A model generated the notes under the pieces. It saw nothing but the letters and a program-made list of their open reading frames with translations. It ran no database searches and was not told the DNA's origin. A stretch of 64,000 nucleotides of DNA from Panorpa germanica (Eukaryota > Arthropoda > Insecta > Mecoptera > Panorpidae). Shown piece after piece: positions 32,497 to 43,908 of the stretch (position 1 is its first letter; each line of letters opens with the position of its first letter). Both the position numbers and the translations under genes were made by a program. The stretch is taken from assembly GCA_963678705.1 (NCBI GenBank), contig OY783207.1:20806001-20870000 (forward strand), given 5' to 3'.

Positions 32497-33119
32497 TTAA
32501 CTGTAGTTTATTATAAGCCTTTGTAGCCACTTTTGTATCTCAACACTCATTTTTAATTTAGTCAAACATAACTGTAGCTTAACCAAGCAAAATACCTAGC
32601 TTACTTTTTTCGTTTGTTCACTATAGATGATCTTTGACTAAACTAGAATTAAAACACACATTTCTTAGATACAACTTCAGCTATGCCATAACTGAAGTTT
32701 ATCTAGCTATTCAAAAATTGACCCTACATATTTGAACGGTACAAGGAACGTGACGTCAGAGTTCTGTGACAGATTTCGATTTTTGCACGAGTTCTACATT
32801 TTTTGGTTTGGTTAATATCTCTCTTAATAGATTGTATTTAAAATAGAAGCATAAACTTATTAGGCAACGGATCCCATTCTCATTCAATTTTAAAGCAAGG
32901 AAGAAAAATTAAATTAAAAAAAGTGATGTTTCCCGGTTTTCGCTCATTTCACAAACGAACTAATTTGTTTCACTTTACTCCGGTTGGAAATTGGATTTTC
33001 TTTTAATCATTGCTTACATTACTTGACGTTACTGTACAAGAAACTTGTAGGCTTCATATTGGATTATTGTTTTCTATACAGTAAAAGACGTGCGTTATTG
33101 AACCTAGACATCTGATAGC
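32497..33119. other. No supported gene
   Basis: AT-rich. A TGACGTCA octamer is at 32751-32758. Confidence 0.3.
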
Positions 33120-33220
33120 TCTATATGTTTATTAAACACAATGATATGTAATGTGATTTAAGGCAGAAGAATGTAATGCCTAATGGCAAAAACATTTCAA
33201 TAAAATAATAATAAATGTAT
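33120..33220 (+). mobile_element. Family H non-LTR retrotransposon, extreme 3' end
   Basis: AAGGCAGAAGAATGTAATGCC and AATGGCAAAAACATTTCAAT then AT-rich tail. The complement of 55845-55895 carries the same sequence at the 3' end of a family H copy with readable ORF2. Confidence 0.75.
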
Positions 33221-33519
33221 ACCCTCCCCTGAGAGAGAGTCAAACGAATCATGATTATGTGGGATGAGAGGGGAGGGGTGTAACACTGACGATTTGTTAG
33301 TCACTATTTATCTTCTATACTAAAACTATTGAGAAAATATCCACCAAAATAAAGTTCTCAAAACGGTAGCAAAAATTCACTCAACGTAAGTATAAACTCT
33401 GAAGTTAATTAGTTAATGAAAGAAAATATCTTCCAAATATCTTCGCAATAATAGTTGTATGTTAACAGTTTAAAAATAATGCGAAACTCAAAATGACAAA
33501 TCTTGTTTTTTTATTTTTT

Positions 33520-33712
33520 TTATATATTTAATGTCGGCTTGTTCTCGATGCTAAGTCCTATCACTGACGATCGTATGTGAGCTATACCGTTGACTAGTAA
33601 CTTTACAATTGATCCTAATTTTATAACAATTAATTTCAGAAGATATATCTGTGGTCCGGTGACCGAACACGAAGACACAACAGTCCGGCGTCAAACAACA
33701 CACTTATTAAAA
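33520..33712 (-). mobile_element. tRNA-type SINE copy
   Basis: TTTAATGTCGGCTTGTTCTCGATGCTAAGTCC, CACTGACGATCG and head GGTGACCGAACACGAAGACACAACAGTCCGGCGTCAA. The central body is partly replaced or deleted. Confidence 0.82.
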
Positions 33713-34580
33713 TATGTATAAATAAGTGGACCACAAAATACCACGGGTTAATAAGACCCATGCTGTCGTATTCCCCCCGGTCCCGTGCTCACATGTTAAA
33801 TCGCACACACAATAGATACATTTGAGTATTCTGATAAGACTACTCCCGTTTTGTTCTCTTTGTGTGTCTGTTATGTATTATCCACTAAATATGGGAATCG
33901 GATTTGCTGGAATGTTTACCATTCTCATCCCCATCACTCTGCGTCCCTGTTCCTGTCCCCCTGTCTCCTTTCCAGGTTGTATTTCATTTCACTTTAATAT
34001 TTCATTTTGTGTGGAATATTTATTGTATGAAACATTTCTGAGATCCCATGTTCCTGTATTCCTGTATTCCCGGTTACTGCTTTTCCTAAGCAGAAGCAAT
34101 TTGTTCAGTACCCATACTCCGCCGAGTAACGTGCTCTATATAAATCTACCAAAACCAACTTCAGTTCCATGCCTACATTTGTACACTTAAAAATAATGTA
34201 TTACATATTTTATGCTAATTTTTATGTAAATTTTGAACATAAAGTTCGAGCGGAAATAACAGTTTGATTATTTTACACTTCCTTAAAATATGTCGTATGC
34301 AAAACAGTAGTTACAGATAAATTAGTTTGTTTGTTTCTTTAAGGCTATAGCGTTTCTTTTAAGTGTTATTTATTTGTACATTTTTTATTAAGAATTCCAT
34401 TTTAACATCGACATAATATATACATAATCTCAGAAATTTCAAGTTATTTATATACTTTTATTATTTTTAAATACAGCTTAGTTTTGCGAATATATTTACA
34501 TCAAATATTTTTAAAAATGATTGAACAATGGCGGAGATATAATACCGGGCGGAAAGAGACACTCTGTTTGCAAAAACCCT
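33713..34580. other. No supported gene
   Basis: A 122-codon frame at 33822-34190 begins without ATG, is Cys/Leu/Ser/Phe-rich and matches nothing I know. Confidence 0.3.
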
Positions 34581-34589
34581 TTAATACAT

Positions 34590-35146
34590 TCAGCTTGATG
34601 GTTTGAGAAAAGATCTTCCAGTTTCCCAATATTCCCACGAACTTTCCTACGACGATAATCTGCTATTTTTTGCTGCTTGACATATTAAATAGCTGTAATT
34701 AGGCTATCGTAGCATTCTGGTAAAGATCCCAATAACGTAGAACACTGAAAAATCTCAATTTTATATTCGTACCCAACGCCATTAATCTTTAAAATCATTC
34801 AGTCGTTTTCATTACATGTTTTTCAATGTCGTCACCGTCATGTATATTCAATCGTATAATCGACAACCACGCCGATTTTGAAGATTTAGCATCTCTGATG
34901 TGTACAATTTGGTCATCTTCAATGTTCAATACGAGAGTTGCAAATTTGTCATTAGGTCTAAAATTTTGAACCTCTAAAATTTTGTAATTTAGTAACCTTG
35001 TGACATTTTGCTTGAAAATTATTTATTACAAAAATTATCCCTGGCTTATTCCTTTCCTGGGCCCTTAACCTGTTAAGGTTTACGTAAAGTGAAAGGTCAT
35101 CTTTAATAGATGCGATGACGTTTCTATTAAGTACGTTGAGTCGCAA
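34590..35146 (-). pseudogene. Copia-type LTR retrotransposon gag relic
   Basis: The minus strand reads KFATLVLNIEDDQIVHIRDA then KSSKSAWLSI, IHDGDDIEKHVMK, RLMALGTNIK and, in another frame, LLGSLPECYDSLITAI. This is the order of the Ty1/copia gag (UBN2) domain: a D..L/I.H.RD...A..AW block, a linker, and the (L)LxSLPxxYDxLxTAL block. Two stops and at least two frameshifts break it, and part of the region after SAW is shortened. Upstream NLNRLRAQERNKPG is of unclear origin. No LTRs, protease or polymerase were seen, so this is a fragment. Confidence 0.82.
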
Positions 35147-35284
35147 AAAATTCGACTATAATTCCGTCGGGCACACTCCTCGATATCATTTTTTAAGTCT
35201 TTCTTAACTGAAATTGAAGTGCTCGTTTTTAACGGGTATGTGTTTACCCGTTAAACACAGTTACGCATTATATAAGATTTTTTA

Positions 35285-35580
35285 CTTTTTAATATTTACT
35301 TGAGTGCATCAACTTTGGATAGTTATTAGCACTTAAAACAATATATACGTTTATAAATATTTATTATACATAATTTATAATTTATTAATACGAGTATGGG
35401 TATTTAAAATATAGAGATTAAATTAGTTTCATTATTAAAGTCAATAAGGTTTTTTAGACTGTCTCTGCTTTTAAATATCTGCTAATAGCCTTCAGGCATT
35501 TTACAATTTTGTCTGTGTGTTGAATATTTGGAGCATTGATGAGTAATATGTTTTACTACTAGTGGACTATTACATACAAG
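35285..35580 (-). mobile_element. Family B non-LTR retrotransposon copy carrying the empty site
   Basis: Complement reads CNSPLVVKHITHQCSKYS, a complete C-H-C zinc motif of the ORF2 C-terminus, then a decayed tail and a 3' UTR aligning with 16980-17330. It is 5'-truncated at about 35578. At 35411-35426 it has the site occupied by family A at 17089 in the other copy, here empty. Confidence 0.88.
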
Positions 35581-37063
35581 ATTTATTTAAAGAGAAAAAG
35601 TTTATCTTGCAAGCTTTTTATGCAAGATTATATAATATATCATATAAAATGAATGTATTATTAAAAAATTTCTAATGTCATTTAATGACTATGTCAGTTA
35701 ATTATGTTAAACTTCAATAAATAATAAAACAGAACGTTAAGTAAAAAATATTATGTAAAATAATACACAAGATTACGTTTTATGTTTAGCGGGTACCCTA
35801 TAATGTATTGTACTTGTCCGAGTATATGCATTTCACTCTTGAAATCTATATTTCAAATAGAGTTAGTGTGCAATAGCATTTGAATGGCAAAAATGCAGTC
35901 TACTTTTATAATCTGTGTCAGGTCGTCTCTGACGTCAGATGTTATTCAATAATTAGCGGTGTTAGCCACGTAACAGCGCTGCTGAATGATACAAAAGAAG
36001 TCCCATGTGCGCTAAATGAGTCCACTGGAAGTTTATAAAAAGTAGGTTTCACAATTTGTGTGCTATGAAGAAAAAGTATAAATATTAATAGTCCCATAAA
36101 AATAAGGCGATCTTAGTACTGTTTTTTGGGAAATGGTTAGCATTTCATAGTTGAAGTAATCTCCCTCTCTTCTATTGATGAAGCTGTCCAAAAATGTTCT
36201 TGTTGCAAACTTTTAATATAGGTTATACTTATAACGAGTTGATTAAATGAAGAAATGAGATGGTCTTTATTAAAAATTTTTATTCAAATGGAATTATGTT
36301 TTAATATTGTTATTGTAATATTTAATATGTTTAAACTTCGCTGATATACGGCAGCAGTGTAAGAACTAAGTAAAGCCCGTAATCGGACGGCTTTGTTACA
36401 AGGTTCGGATAGGTAAAGCGTAGTAGCGCGTATACGTTCGGTCATAATTCGCTTAAATAATTGCCGGAACGCGGATATCGGAAAAGTCATCTTTATTGAT
36501 ACTTCACGGGCTTCTTAGGACCACGGTCCTTTTTTCGCCCTACTTACTTTATTTCTAAGACTTTTTAAGTGTCCCTAAATGATGTCGCTTGAGGTGATTG
36601 TTTAATCTTGGGAAGAGAAAAAGTCACAACCGCAAATCAGATGAATAAGATGGTTATTATATAATAGGAATGTTTTTACTGGCCAAAAATTTATTTATTG
36701 AAGTTACTGTGTGAAAACAAAAACATAAAACTGAAGTTAAAATTAAAACTTGAACATTTACAGGATACTATTCTTGCAACTAAAAAATAAAATGAAAAAT
36801 TAAAACAGTAAGTTGAATTATAGTTAACCTCATCTTTATATCTAAATTTTTGCATCAAAGAATATTTAATTATGTGTAACATTAAAAATAGTTTCATATA
36901 CATATAATAGATCAGAGTAAAAGTAGCAAATGAGTAAATTTCATTCACAAAGAGTAAATGATGTGTAAATAAAAAACTTTCCGGAAAACAAGGTGACCAG
37001 AGAATGCACGAGAAAATCTGGAACGCTTTGATACTCGTATGATGAAAACACACGAGGAAACTA
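35581..37063. other. No supported gene
   Basis: AT-rich. A TGACGTCA octamer is at 35930. 36513-36545 is a degenerate family A 3' end. The 120-codon minus frame at 36691-37053 begins with GTG, is Phe/Leu/Tyr-rich, and is not considered a gene. Confidence 0.3.
36513..36545 (-). mobile_element. Family A 3'-end remnant (degenerate)
   Basis: CGGGCTTCTTAGGACCACGG then CCTTTTTTCGCCCTA, a diverged match to the complement of the family A terminus. No duplication seen. Confidence 0.5.
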
Positions 37064-37702
37064 ATGGGCTTGTGTCCTCATTTTTTAGTGGTCGATTTTT
37101 CAATTGTTGATTGAAATTGATGTTAATAAATGTGTATTGGCGTGTCTATTTTATTAAATATGTAAATATTGACAGAGATATAGCAATTAAAAATTTGAAT
37201 TGTAGTTTTAGCGCTAGAAATGGTCGGCCATATTTGTATGACATGAAATGCATTTCAACGTCAGTTATTTGTTGAGTAGGTCAGTGTTGTGGTGATGTTT
37301 TGTAGCTATTGGTACTCAAACAATCCAGTCAAGTCAAAGAATAATAAGTTTTTACTTTATTTAACCCTGTTAAGGCAGACATAATATTGAAATTTTATTG
37401 TTCCTTGAAATAACTGTAAATAATATTTGATATTTTGATATATAAATACTTATAGCAGAGATTTATGATCTGTAATGTTGGTAACCTTACACAAGGATTG
37501 TGAAGTCACATGCATTTGGAGTTTGTACAACGTTGAATCCCTTTAATAATTAAAGAGACAAAATGACTTTTTTAATTGTTAATATCTCTTAACATATAAG
37601 GAGTTATTAAAAAATAATTGAACATTTGAGGTTCTAGTAACCCACTTTATCAATATAAAGTACACTTTTATAGAAATTAAGACACAGGACACAAGCCCAT
37701 TT
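37064..37702. mobile_element. TIR element, superfamily unknown
   Basis: AATGGGCTTGTGTCCT at the left is perfectly inverted (AGGACACAAGCCCATT) at the right, 639 bp apart. The interior has no transposase and carries repeat E at 37558-37690. No convincing target-site duplication was identified. Confidence 0.7.
37558..37690 (+). repeat. Dispersed repeat E, copy 2
   Basis: ACAAAATGACTTTTTTAATT, ATTGAACATTTGAGGTTCTAG and TACACTTTTATAGAAATTAAG align with copies at 25215 and 58325. Confidence 0.65.
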
Positions 37703-38239
37703 TAGAAGTTGTTAGTAAACTATTTGATGTTACATTTACTCATACTAATACATGTACAAGGATGTCTACGTTCTCATATCTCATAACTTCTAAAATAAGG
37801 GAAGTAATGGACACTCAATAGAAAATAAAGGCAAAAGATGGGGATTTAGACTATATATGCGTCAATAAGATATTGCTATATTAAATTAAATGCTTATTTG
37901 TTTGTATAGTGAATTAGGATAATCAAAAACACATTATGAGAGTTTAAATGTACTTTGATGTAAAATACGATTATGCATTTATATATTGAATTTAAAAAAA
38001 AACTGAAAATCGTACAAACAATATTTATGACAAACTTATCCCATTAGTAATACTTAAATCAAATGAAGAATACTAAAATAACAGCACTCATTAAAAGTGT
38101 ATTGAATTGAATGTATCTTACAAATATTTCACATTACATTTCTGACTAATCAAAGCATAAAAATTATTATCATAATATTCATATAAACCTAATTTACAAT
38201 TAAAAGTTAATTGAATATATTTATAAAATATATATTTAT
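37703..38239. other. No supported gene
   Basis: AT-rich. Nothing recognised. Confidence 0.3.
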
Positions 38240-38527
38240 AGAGGACGACGTGACGTTTAAGGAAAGAGAGGTTCAATAGATACTGAGAAACTGGACGAAG
38301 AAGAAAAGAGAAGCGGGAAGAAAAGTTGGGTTATAGAAAGGGATGGATAGAAGGGAAACTATGGACCTGGAAAGAAAAGAAGAAAGAATTAAAGAAAGGG
38401 GGATTTAGGAAAGGAGAAGAATAAGAAAGGAGAAGGATTTACGGAGAGGGGACAAGGTTAAAGGTGGAATTACGGAACGTTGCAGGGATCAAGAATAAGG
38501 ATAACGTTTTTTGGGAATATATTTGTG
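38240..38527 (+). pseudogene. Family H non-LTR retrotransposon, region leading into ORF2 endonuclease
   Basis: A highly purine-rich stretch ends with KVELRNVAGIKNKDNVFWEY. N-V-A-G-I-x-N-K-D is a recognisable start of the AP-type endonuclease of a group of arthropod non-LTR elements. The preceding charged sequence (ERKEERIKE) is what precedes it in those elements. Similarity stops exactly where a TIR element begins at 38528. Stops are present in the upstream part. Confidence 0.7.
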
Positions 38528-38862
38528 AAGAAATTATATTTCTTTAGTTGGTACTAAGCTCGCCTGTCCGTAAAACAGTCACCCTATACTCATGGATCCA
38601 TAGATGACGTTTGAAGAATAATGATCAATACCAGGACACTGGAGTCGACAGAACTCACTGTCGCAAGGAATTTAAAATTTAAATAATAAATTTAAATGTC
38701 GTTTCTTTGATTTCAGGTAGAATAGTATAATTTAAGTTAAGCAGTGTAATTATTTCAATGCGTATGTAAATTACACATAAATTTAATTAGAAATTTACAA
38801 TTCCTCATAAAATTGAAGACTTATAAAACGACTTAGTACCAACTAAAGAAATATAATTTCTT
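38528..38862. mobile_element. TIR element with perfect 31-bp inverted repeats (family F)
   Basis: The first 31 bp (AAGAAATTATATTTCTTTAG then TTGGTACTAAG) are an exact reverse complement of the last 31 bp (38832-38862). The outer 17 bp are themselves near-palindromic. The 335-bp interior has no transposase; a second, right-truncated copy is at 57354-57715. The target-site duplication is unclear. Confidence 0.88.
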
Positions 38863-40339
38863 TAAATATTAATTAAAAGTTTATTAATAATACAATATTA
38901 CATAATAACTACGTATAACTACAGATATACTTAAAAGAGCGCGATTCATCAATCGCATCAGCTTTTATACCAAGTAGTTACAAGCCGGCAACTGTGTTTA
39001 TGACGAAGAAGGTACTGTTGTTTATATTATCGTAAGATGCAAAAATTGAGAGAGTAAGATAGATGTAATACTAAATATAATTAGTTAATACACCAAACGA
39101 CTTGTGATTGTTTTATTTTTGATTACAGATGTGAGAAGTGAATTTACTAAATGTATTGTGCAATTTATGATGGACCAAACAAATAGAAGTACTTATAAGT
39201 TAAACCTAGTTAAAAGTGTAGTAAATTTCATATATGTCCAATGTAATGTAATATTTTGTAATTAACATATTTAGGCTGAAAAAGCTAAAGGCAAAATAAG
39301 AGCTCATATAAGTGGAGAATTAGGTATTGTCGAGAATACAGCTCAACTTATAAAGAGCGTACGTCGAAAGGGGAAATATTTAACGTAGTATTTTAGGGTT
39401 GGCATATAAAGGACGTTATGTATCAGCTTGCGTGAAACATCCCCGACTGGTTTCATAGATTGTTTTCAATATAATTTTCATTTAGAAAAGATGAATAGTC
39501 CCAAACGTTGCTTTTCATGCTTTATTCCCATTGATGACGCTATAGTTTTTCATCAGACATTTTTCTCTTTGTCAATATAAAGGCTGAGCTTTCAAACAGA
39601 AAATCTTACACACACATATATATATAAATAAATTATTTTTCGTTTACACTAATAAAAGGATATGGGTGTATCCAGATGAAAGTAAAATGAAAAGATTTTA
39701 GTTAAATGGTAAAACGATCGATAATATTGAATGGTTTTAATTTATTTTTAATGTAAAAAAAAAATCAGTAATTAAATGTGTATGTATAAAAAATATATAA
39801 TAACGCTAAATATAAAATATTAGAAATGAAACTACTTTTCTACAGAATTTGATCAAATTTAAATATGATGTTAATTTTCTTTTTATTCTATTTTAAACTT
39901 TAGGTATTTCACGCTAATGCAAATTCTTATTAACATTAGTTATCTTTATTATACGTTATGATTATACATATTTATTACGTAAAGTAATTTCTTACATAAT
40001 TATCGGCAATTTACTGTGAATATTCTTAAATCGCAGATGTTGCGATAAATTTAGTAAGTAACATATTAAGTGTTGCTATGGTAGTTAACAAGTGACATTC
40101 GTAGATAAAATACAGGGTGTCTCAATATTCAATGATAAGCGGGCACCAGAGGGTGGTCCTGCCCATGACTACGAATAAAAAGAAAAAATAATTTATCTCA
40201 TTTTGTTTAGAAATTACAAAAAAAAAAAAATTAAGGGCGGAAATATGTACAAGTGACACCCACATAACTCATAAAATATTTGTAGATGGAGAAATGGTGC
40301 TAGTGCGATATCGTAGAACACGTTGTACGTATGGTACAA
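38863..40339. other. No supported gene
   Basis: AT-rich. ACAGGGTGTCTCAATATTCAA near 40111 resembles the start of some Tc1/mariner-type elements, without a partner. Confidence 0.3.
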
Positions 40340-40960
40340 TGTATATATTAATATAAACGCTGCATCATAGTCACCAAGTCAGATAAAACTTAGCTTCAAA
40401 GTTTTGGAAGTTCTGCTATAATCTATCTCTTCTAAAGTTCTATCGCCTGTCACATATTCTCTTGGGAGGCTGCTAGTATATTTCACATGATCCTGGAATC
40501 ATTTCAAGCTCTGACAAACTTCATCTGACAACTGCATATCAATAATGTTTTATCTAGGATTCCTTCCAAATGAGCTCACTTGATATGACGCTTCTGAATG
40601 ATGTACATATCAGTTTTTAAATAAAAAACACACAGCTGTCGATCAAAAATATTATGTATTTAAATAGGATGTTTCAAACTGTCAAATCAACTGCCTGCGA
40701 TGTATTTTTATAATTTTATCACCAACTTCTAGTTAATTGTGTTAGTAGCGGAACTCATATATTTCCTTCCTACTTAAGTTAAATAATGAAGACTCTTTTA
40801 CTTCCTGATTCATTTGGATGATCTTGTCATCTACATAGATATTTCTTGCTGATGACTTTAGTAAATTTCTTATGATATTATAGTTGCCAAAAAGATTAAG
40901 CGGTGTGTTTGTTACTTGTTCTGTAACCGTCTTAGAGGTCTCATATTAATACAATTTCCA
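40340..40960 (-). pseudogene. Unidentified degraded coding-like region
   Basis: On the minus strand a 50-60 codon run is open from near 40950 and contains NLFGNYNIIRNLLKSSARNI and YVDDKIIQMNQEVKESSLFN before stops. A second run near 40610-40380 contains QLSDEVCQSLK, YTSSLPREYVTGDRTLEEID and YSRTSKTLKLSF. The amino-acid mix (D/E/K/N balance, few Leu/Phe runs) is protein-like, unlike AT-driven frames around it, and the runs are separated by few stops. I do not recognise the family; a decayed host gene, DNA transposon or integrated viral gene are all possible. No splice signals were identified. Confidence 0.35.
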
Positions 40961-41473
40961 TACAAGTTGTACATTTTGGTAACTAGAAATTGAGTCTACT
41001 AAAAAATTTGCTATAAAACTGTGCAATTTTATGGATTTACCTCCATTAATGTATGGAGTTTATCTTAGAAATTGTTGCTTGATAAAACCACAATTTCACG
41101 ACCCTTAGCACACCTCTATGAAACTATTTTAATTTACTTTTAATTAAAATAAGCTTACAATAATTTACTCTTAAGATAAAGTTAACTTTTAATTAATTTT
41201 TTATGCTATCATATTATAAGCTGCACTTGCTATAGTTTCAGTCTGTAGTGCAGGAGGCAGTGCTTGGTCAACCTTAAGCAGACGCTGACGTTGGTAAATA
41301 TTTCTTTTTTTGAAAATAACTGTTAGAAATATTACTCTGAACGTGACTAATTACACAAATAGTCTGAGTGAACTGGAGCATTCTTGAAACCATATATCCC
41401 AGTTAAGAGTAGTGCAATCAATCATGAACACTCAAATATGATACGTCTTTGAAGAACCGTCTGAAAAACAGTA

Positions 41474-41935
41474 AAGGGGCATTCTCACCTACTGTTTTTA
41501 TTTTCAGATTTAGTTTCAATGTTATGTAACCTTAAATTGTATGTTTTAGTCACGTAAAAGGTAAAAATAAAGTAAAATACTAAAATACGAAGTAAAATAC
41601 TTTATATATTAATAATTAATATCTTTGTTTAATATAAGTGATTAAATTAATTATAATTAATTACATTTCTTTATTTTTTACAGGCTGAAACTTCAGTTTA
41701 CTTATGACAGACTGTAGATTGTTACCTCTATCGATAAAAAAGAGTACTGTACTGTCAATAACTGCCGAGGTTTATATTTTAGGGATAGAATGTTTAGAAG
41801 AAAAGACGCATACTTCTAAAATTAAATTAAATGTAAAATATATGCTTGAAATGACTACGCATATTGCTATATGCTGTACTTTTCTTGCAACTGAAAAATG
41901 AAAAGTAAAAACTACAAGACTTAACAGTTCTCTTG
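41474..41935 (+). mobile_element. TA-flanked MITE family D, diverged copy
   Basis: Left end after a TA (41472-41473): AAGGGGCATTCTCACCTACTG, comparable with the family TIR AAG..TCATTCCCACTCACTG. Near the right, GAAATGACTACGCATATTGC and TATATGCTGT match the family's GAATGACTACGCGTATTGCC. The right TIR is not recognisable. Confidence 0.55.
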
Positions 41936-41952
41936 CTTAAAAGTTAAAGTAA

Positions 41953-41966
41953 GGGGGGGGGGGGGG
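41953..41966 (+). repeat. Homopolymer G run (14 bp)
   Basis: Fourteen consecutive G in otherwise AT-rich sequence; potentially length-variable. Confidence 0.95.
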
Positions 41967-42399
41967 TTGTTGAGTCTCTTAAGTTTGGTAACACATAACA
42001 CAGGCTTGAGAGAGTTAAAAATTTTATATCTTGGTTTTGATTTACTTCTCTAACGGAGTCCTTATGTTTATATTTTAGGTCCAACCAGCTCTCGTTATAG
42101 TTCTCGAGTACCGACTGGGGCATTTACAGTTTATATTTATATCCAAGTGTAATAGCCCTGTTCTTACAACTGTACGAAAAAGATATGGTTCGTAACTCAC
42201 ATCTAATTTTAAATTCGAGTTCCAATAAAAAGAAGTAACAAAACAAAATTAGACTAAAAAATTGAACGCAACAGCGGCTAGTAGTTAACAATAGGCGACA
42301 AAAAGCGACAGGGGGATAGGTTCAGCAACCGGTAAATTTGTGTGGTTAATTTACAACTTATAAATAAAATATTTTACTTATTGCAACGTAAACGTTTTT

Positions 42400-42600
42400 T
42401 TTTATTAAATTTATTATGCTATGTGGAATCATAATAATAATATGTTGTGATGACAATAATATATGCATGTACATAATCAACTCAACTTAATAATAACAAA
42501 ACCCAAAATATAAACGTCTGGTCTGGGAATCGATCAGGAAGATTCACCAGTCAGTGTAAAGCATCAATGCTCTTCCGAATGGTTTGCTTCCATCTGAAGC
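42400..42600 (-). mobile_element. tRNA-type SINE copy with tRNA-like head
   Basis: TTAAATTTATTATGCTATGT, GTACATAATCAACTCAACTT, AATAACAAAACCC, then CTGGGAATCGATCAGGAAG and AAGCATCAATGCTCTTCC. The complement of the last parts reads GGAAGAGCATTGATGCTT then CTGATCGATTCCCAG, which look like D-arm and T-arm (B box) of a tRNA. Confidence 0.85.
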
Positions 42601-43908
42601 TGTGTACAGATTTACTTGATAGTCTTTCATCAGTGTGTAACCATAGACATCCGTACCAAGTTGTTGTGTAAACGGGCTTGTTGTAAAGATTCCTGCAATT
42701 TTTCTATTTCAAGCTAACCTGAAAAACTAACCAGTTCATAGAGTCTAGAAATCTTGCATAACGCTCCCCTTGTTGAACGCCCGATCACATTTCCTACAGT
42801 TTCAAATAAGACCTGTGCTTTTGTCATTTGATTTTTCGATATTCCGCAGTAATCAAATCCAAAGTGATACTGGTATCATCATTGTTGTTAGTGTTTTCAT
42901 ACATTTTGAGCAAAATCAGTTCTACACTCATAAACAAGAGCCATTTAGAAGAGGAGGCCAAATTTCACTGACAGAATCTACAAAAGTCAAAGCTGTTTTG
43001 AAGACTGTAGTGTTGATAAAGATTATTAACTAAACTGTTTTATCTTTTACATCTAATGTGTTCTAATCTAATCCCATCTAATCTCGCATAATGTGTTGTC
43101 ACATGAACTACTAAATGTATCCATAATTTGAATCATAATTGAATTTCATTATTGTCAACAAAAGTATTAAACATTTTGTACACAAGTGCAGTTCACATTC
43201 TCGTACATAACAACGACACCCACCGCACTATTCCTATAGAAAAGTGTTCGGTACATTATTCTTCACAAATCTTTTGTTTTAATTTATGTTCGTTTTTTAT
43301 TTTTTTTCTTCTGCAATAAAGTCATGCATCTGCAATGAACAGCGTCTACCTACGGAAGCCAACATTCTCATAGCTCGGAGATTTAAGTCGTCGCTGTTTA
43401 AGAAAACGAAAAAAATAAAACCTCACGACAGGCAAGGAACAAGGAGTCTGTCAAAGTCTTTTGAAATGCCACGTCTACGTTCACTCTGTGGAAATATGAA
43501 AACACGGATCAGGAAAACCGAGAAAATGATGAATTGAGGAATTCATTACCCAGTATACAAACAGTTTTATTTATAGATGGAAATATTATACCCGATGCAT
43601 TCATTGTACCGTCTTAGATACTTGATATGTACATTTATTTAAAGAAATTATACGGCTCTTGAACAAGGCATTCTGGGAGTTTTATTTGCATTCTTAAAAA
43701 ACTTCACAACGTTTCTGAAGCATATTTTATAACCAGTGTATTGAAAAAAAATTCTGATCCCGTATATTAATTTTCATAACACACAGAGTATTTTAATAGA
43801 ATTATTGAGTAAAATTATAGTAATTACTAAATTCAACCTGTACCAATTGAAGAATATTTTGAACCGAGACGAAAATAAGAAATAATTTAAAACAACTCAG
43901 ATGATGTT
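42601..43908. other. No supported gene
   Basis: The frames at 42770-43033 and 43286-43537 (the latter basic, with no ATG) have no recognisable domain. Confidence 0.3.

Noticed and set aside
33822..34190. 122-codon frame with hydrophobic stretches
   Set aside because: No ATG at its start, no motif, no splice context; composition is Cys/Leu/Phe/Ser-driven.
36284..36490. Minus-strand frame next to a family A remnant, considered as ORF2 sequence
   Set aside because: Does not match the ORF2 C-terminus readable in the other family A copies.
36691..37053. 120-codon minus-strand frame
   Set aside because: Begins with GTG, Phe/Tyr/Leu-rich AT-driven composition, no recognisable domain.
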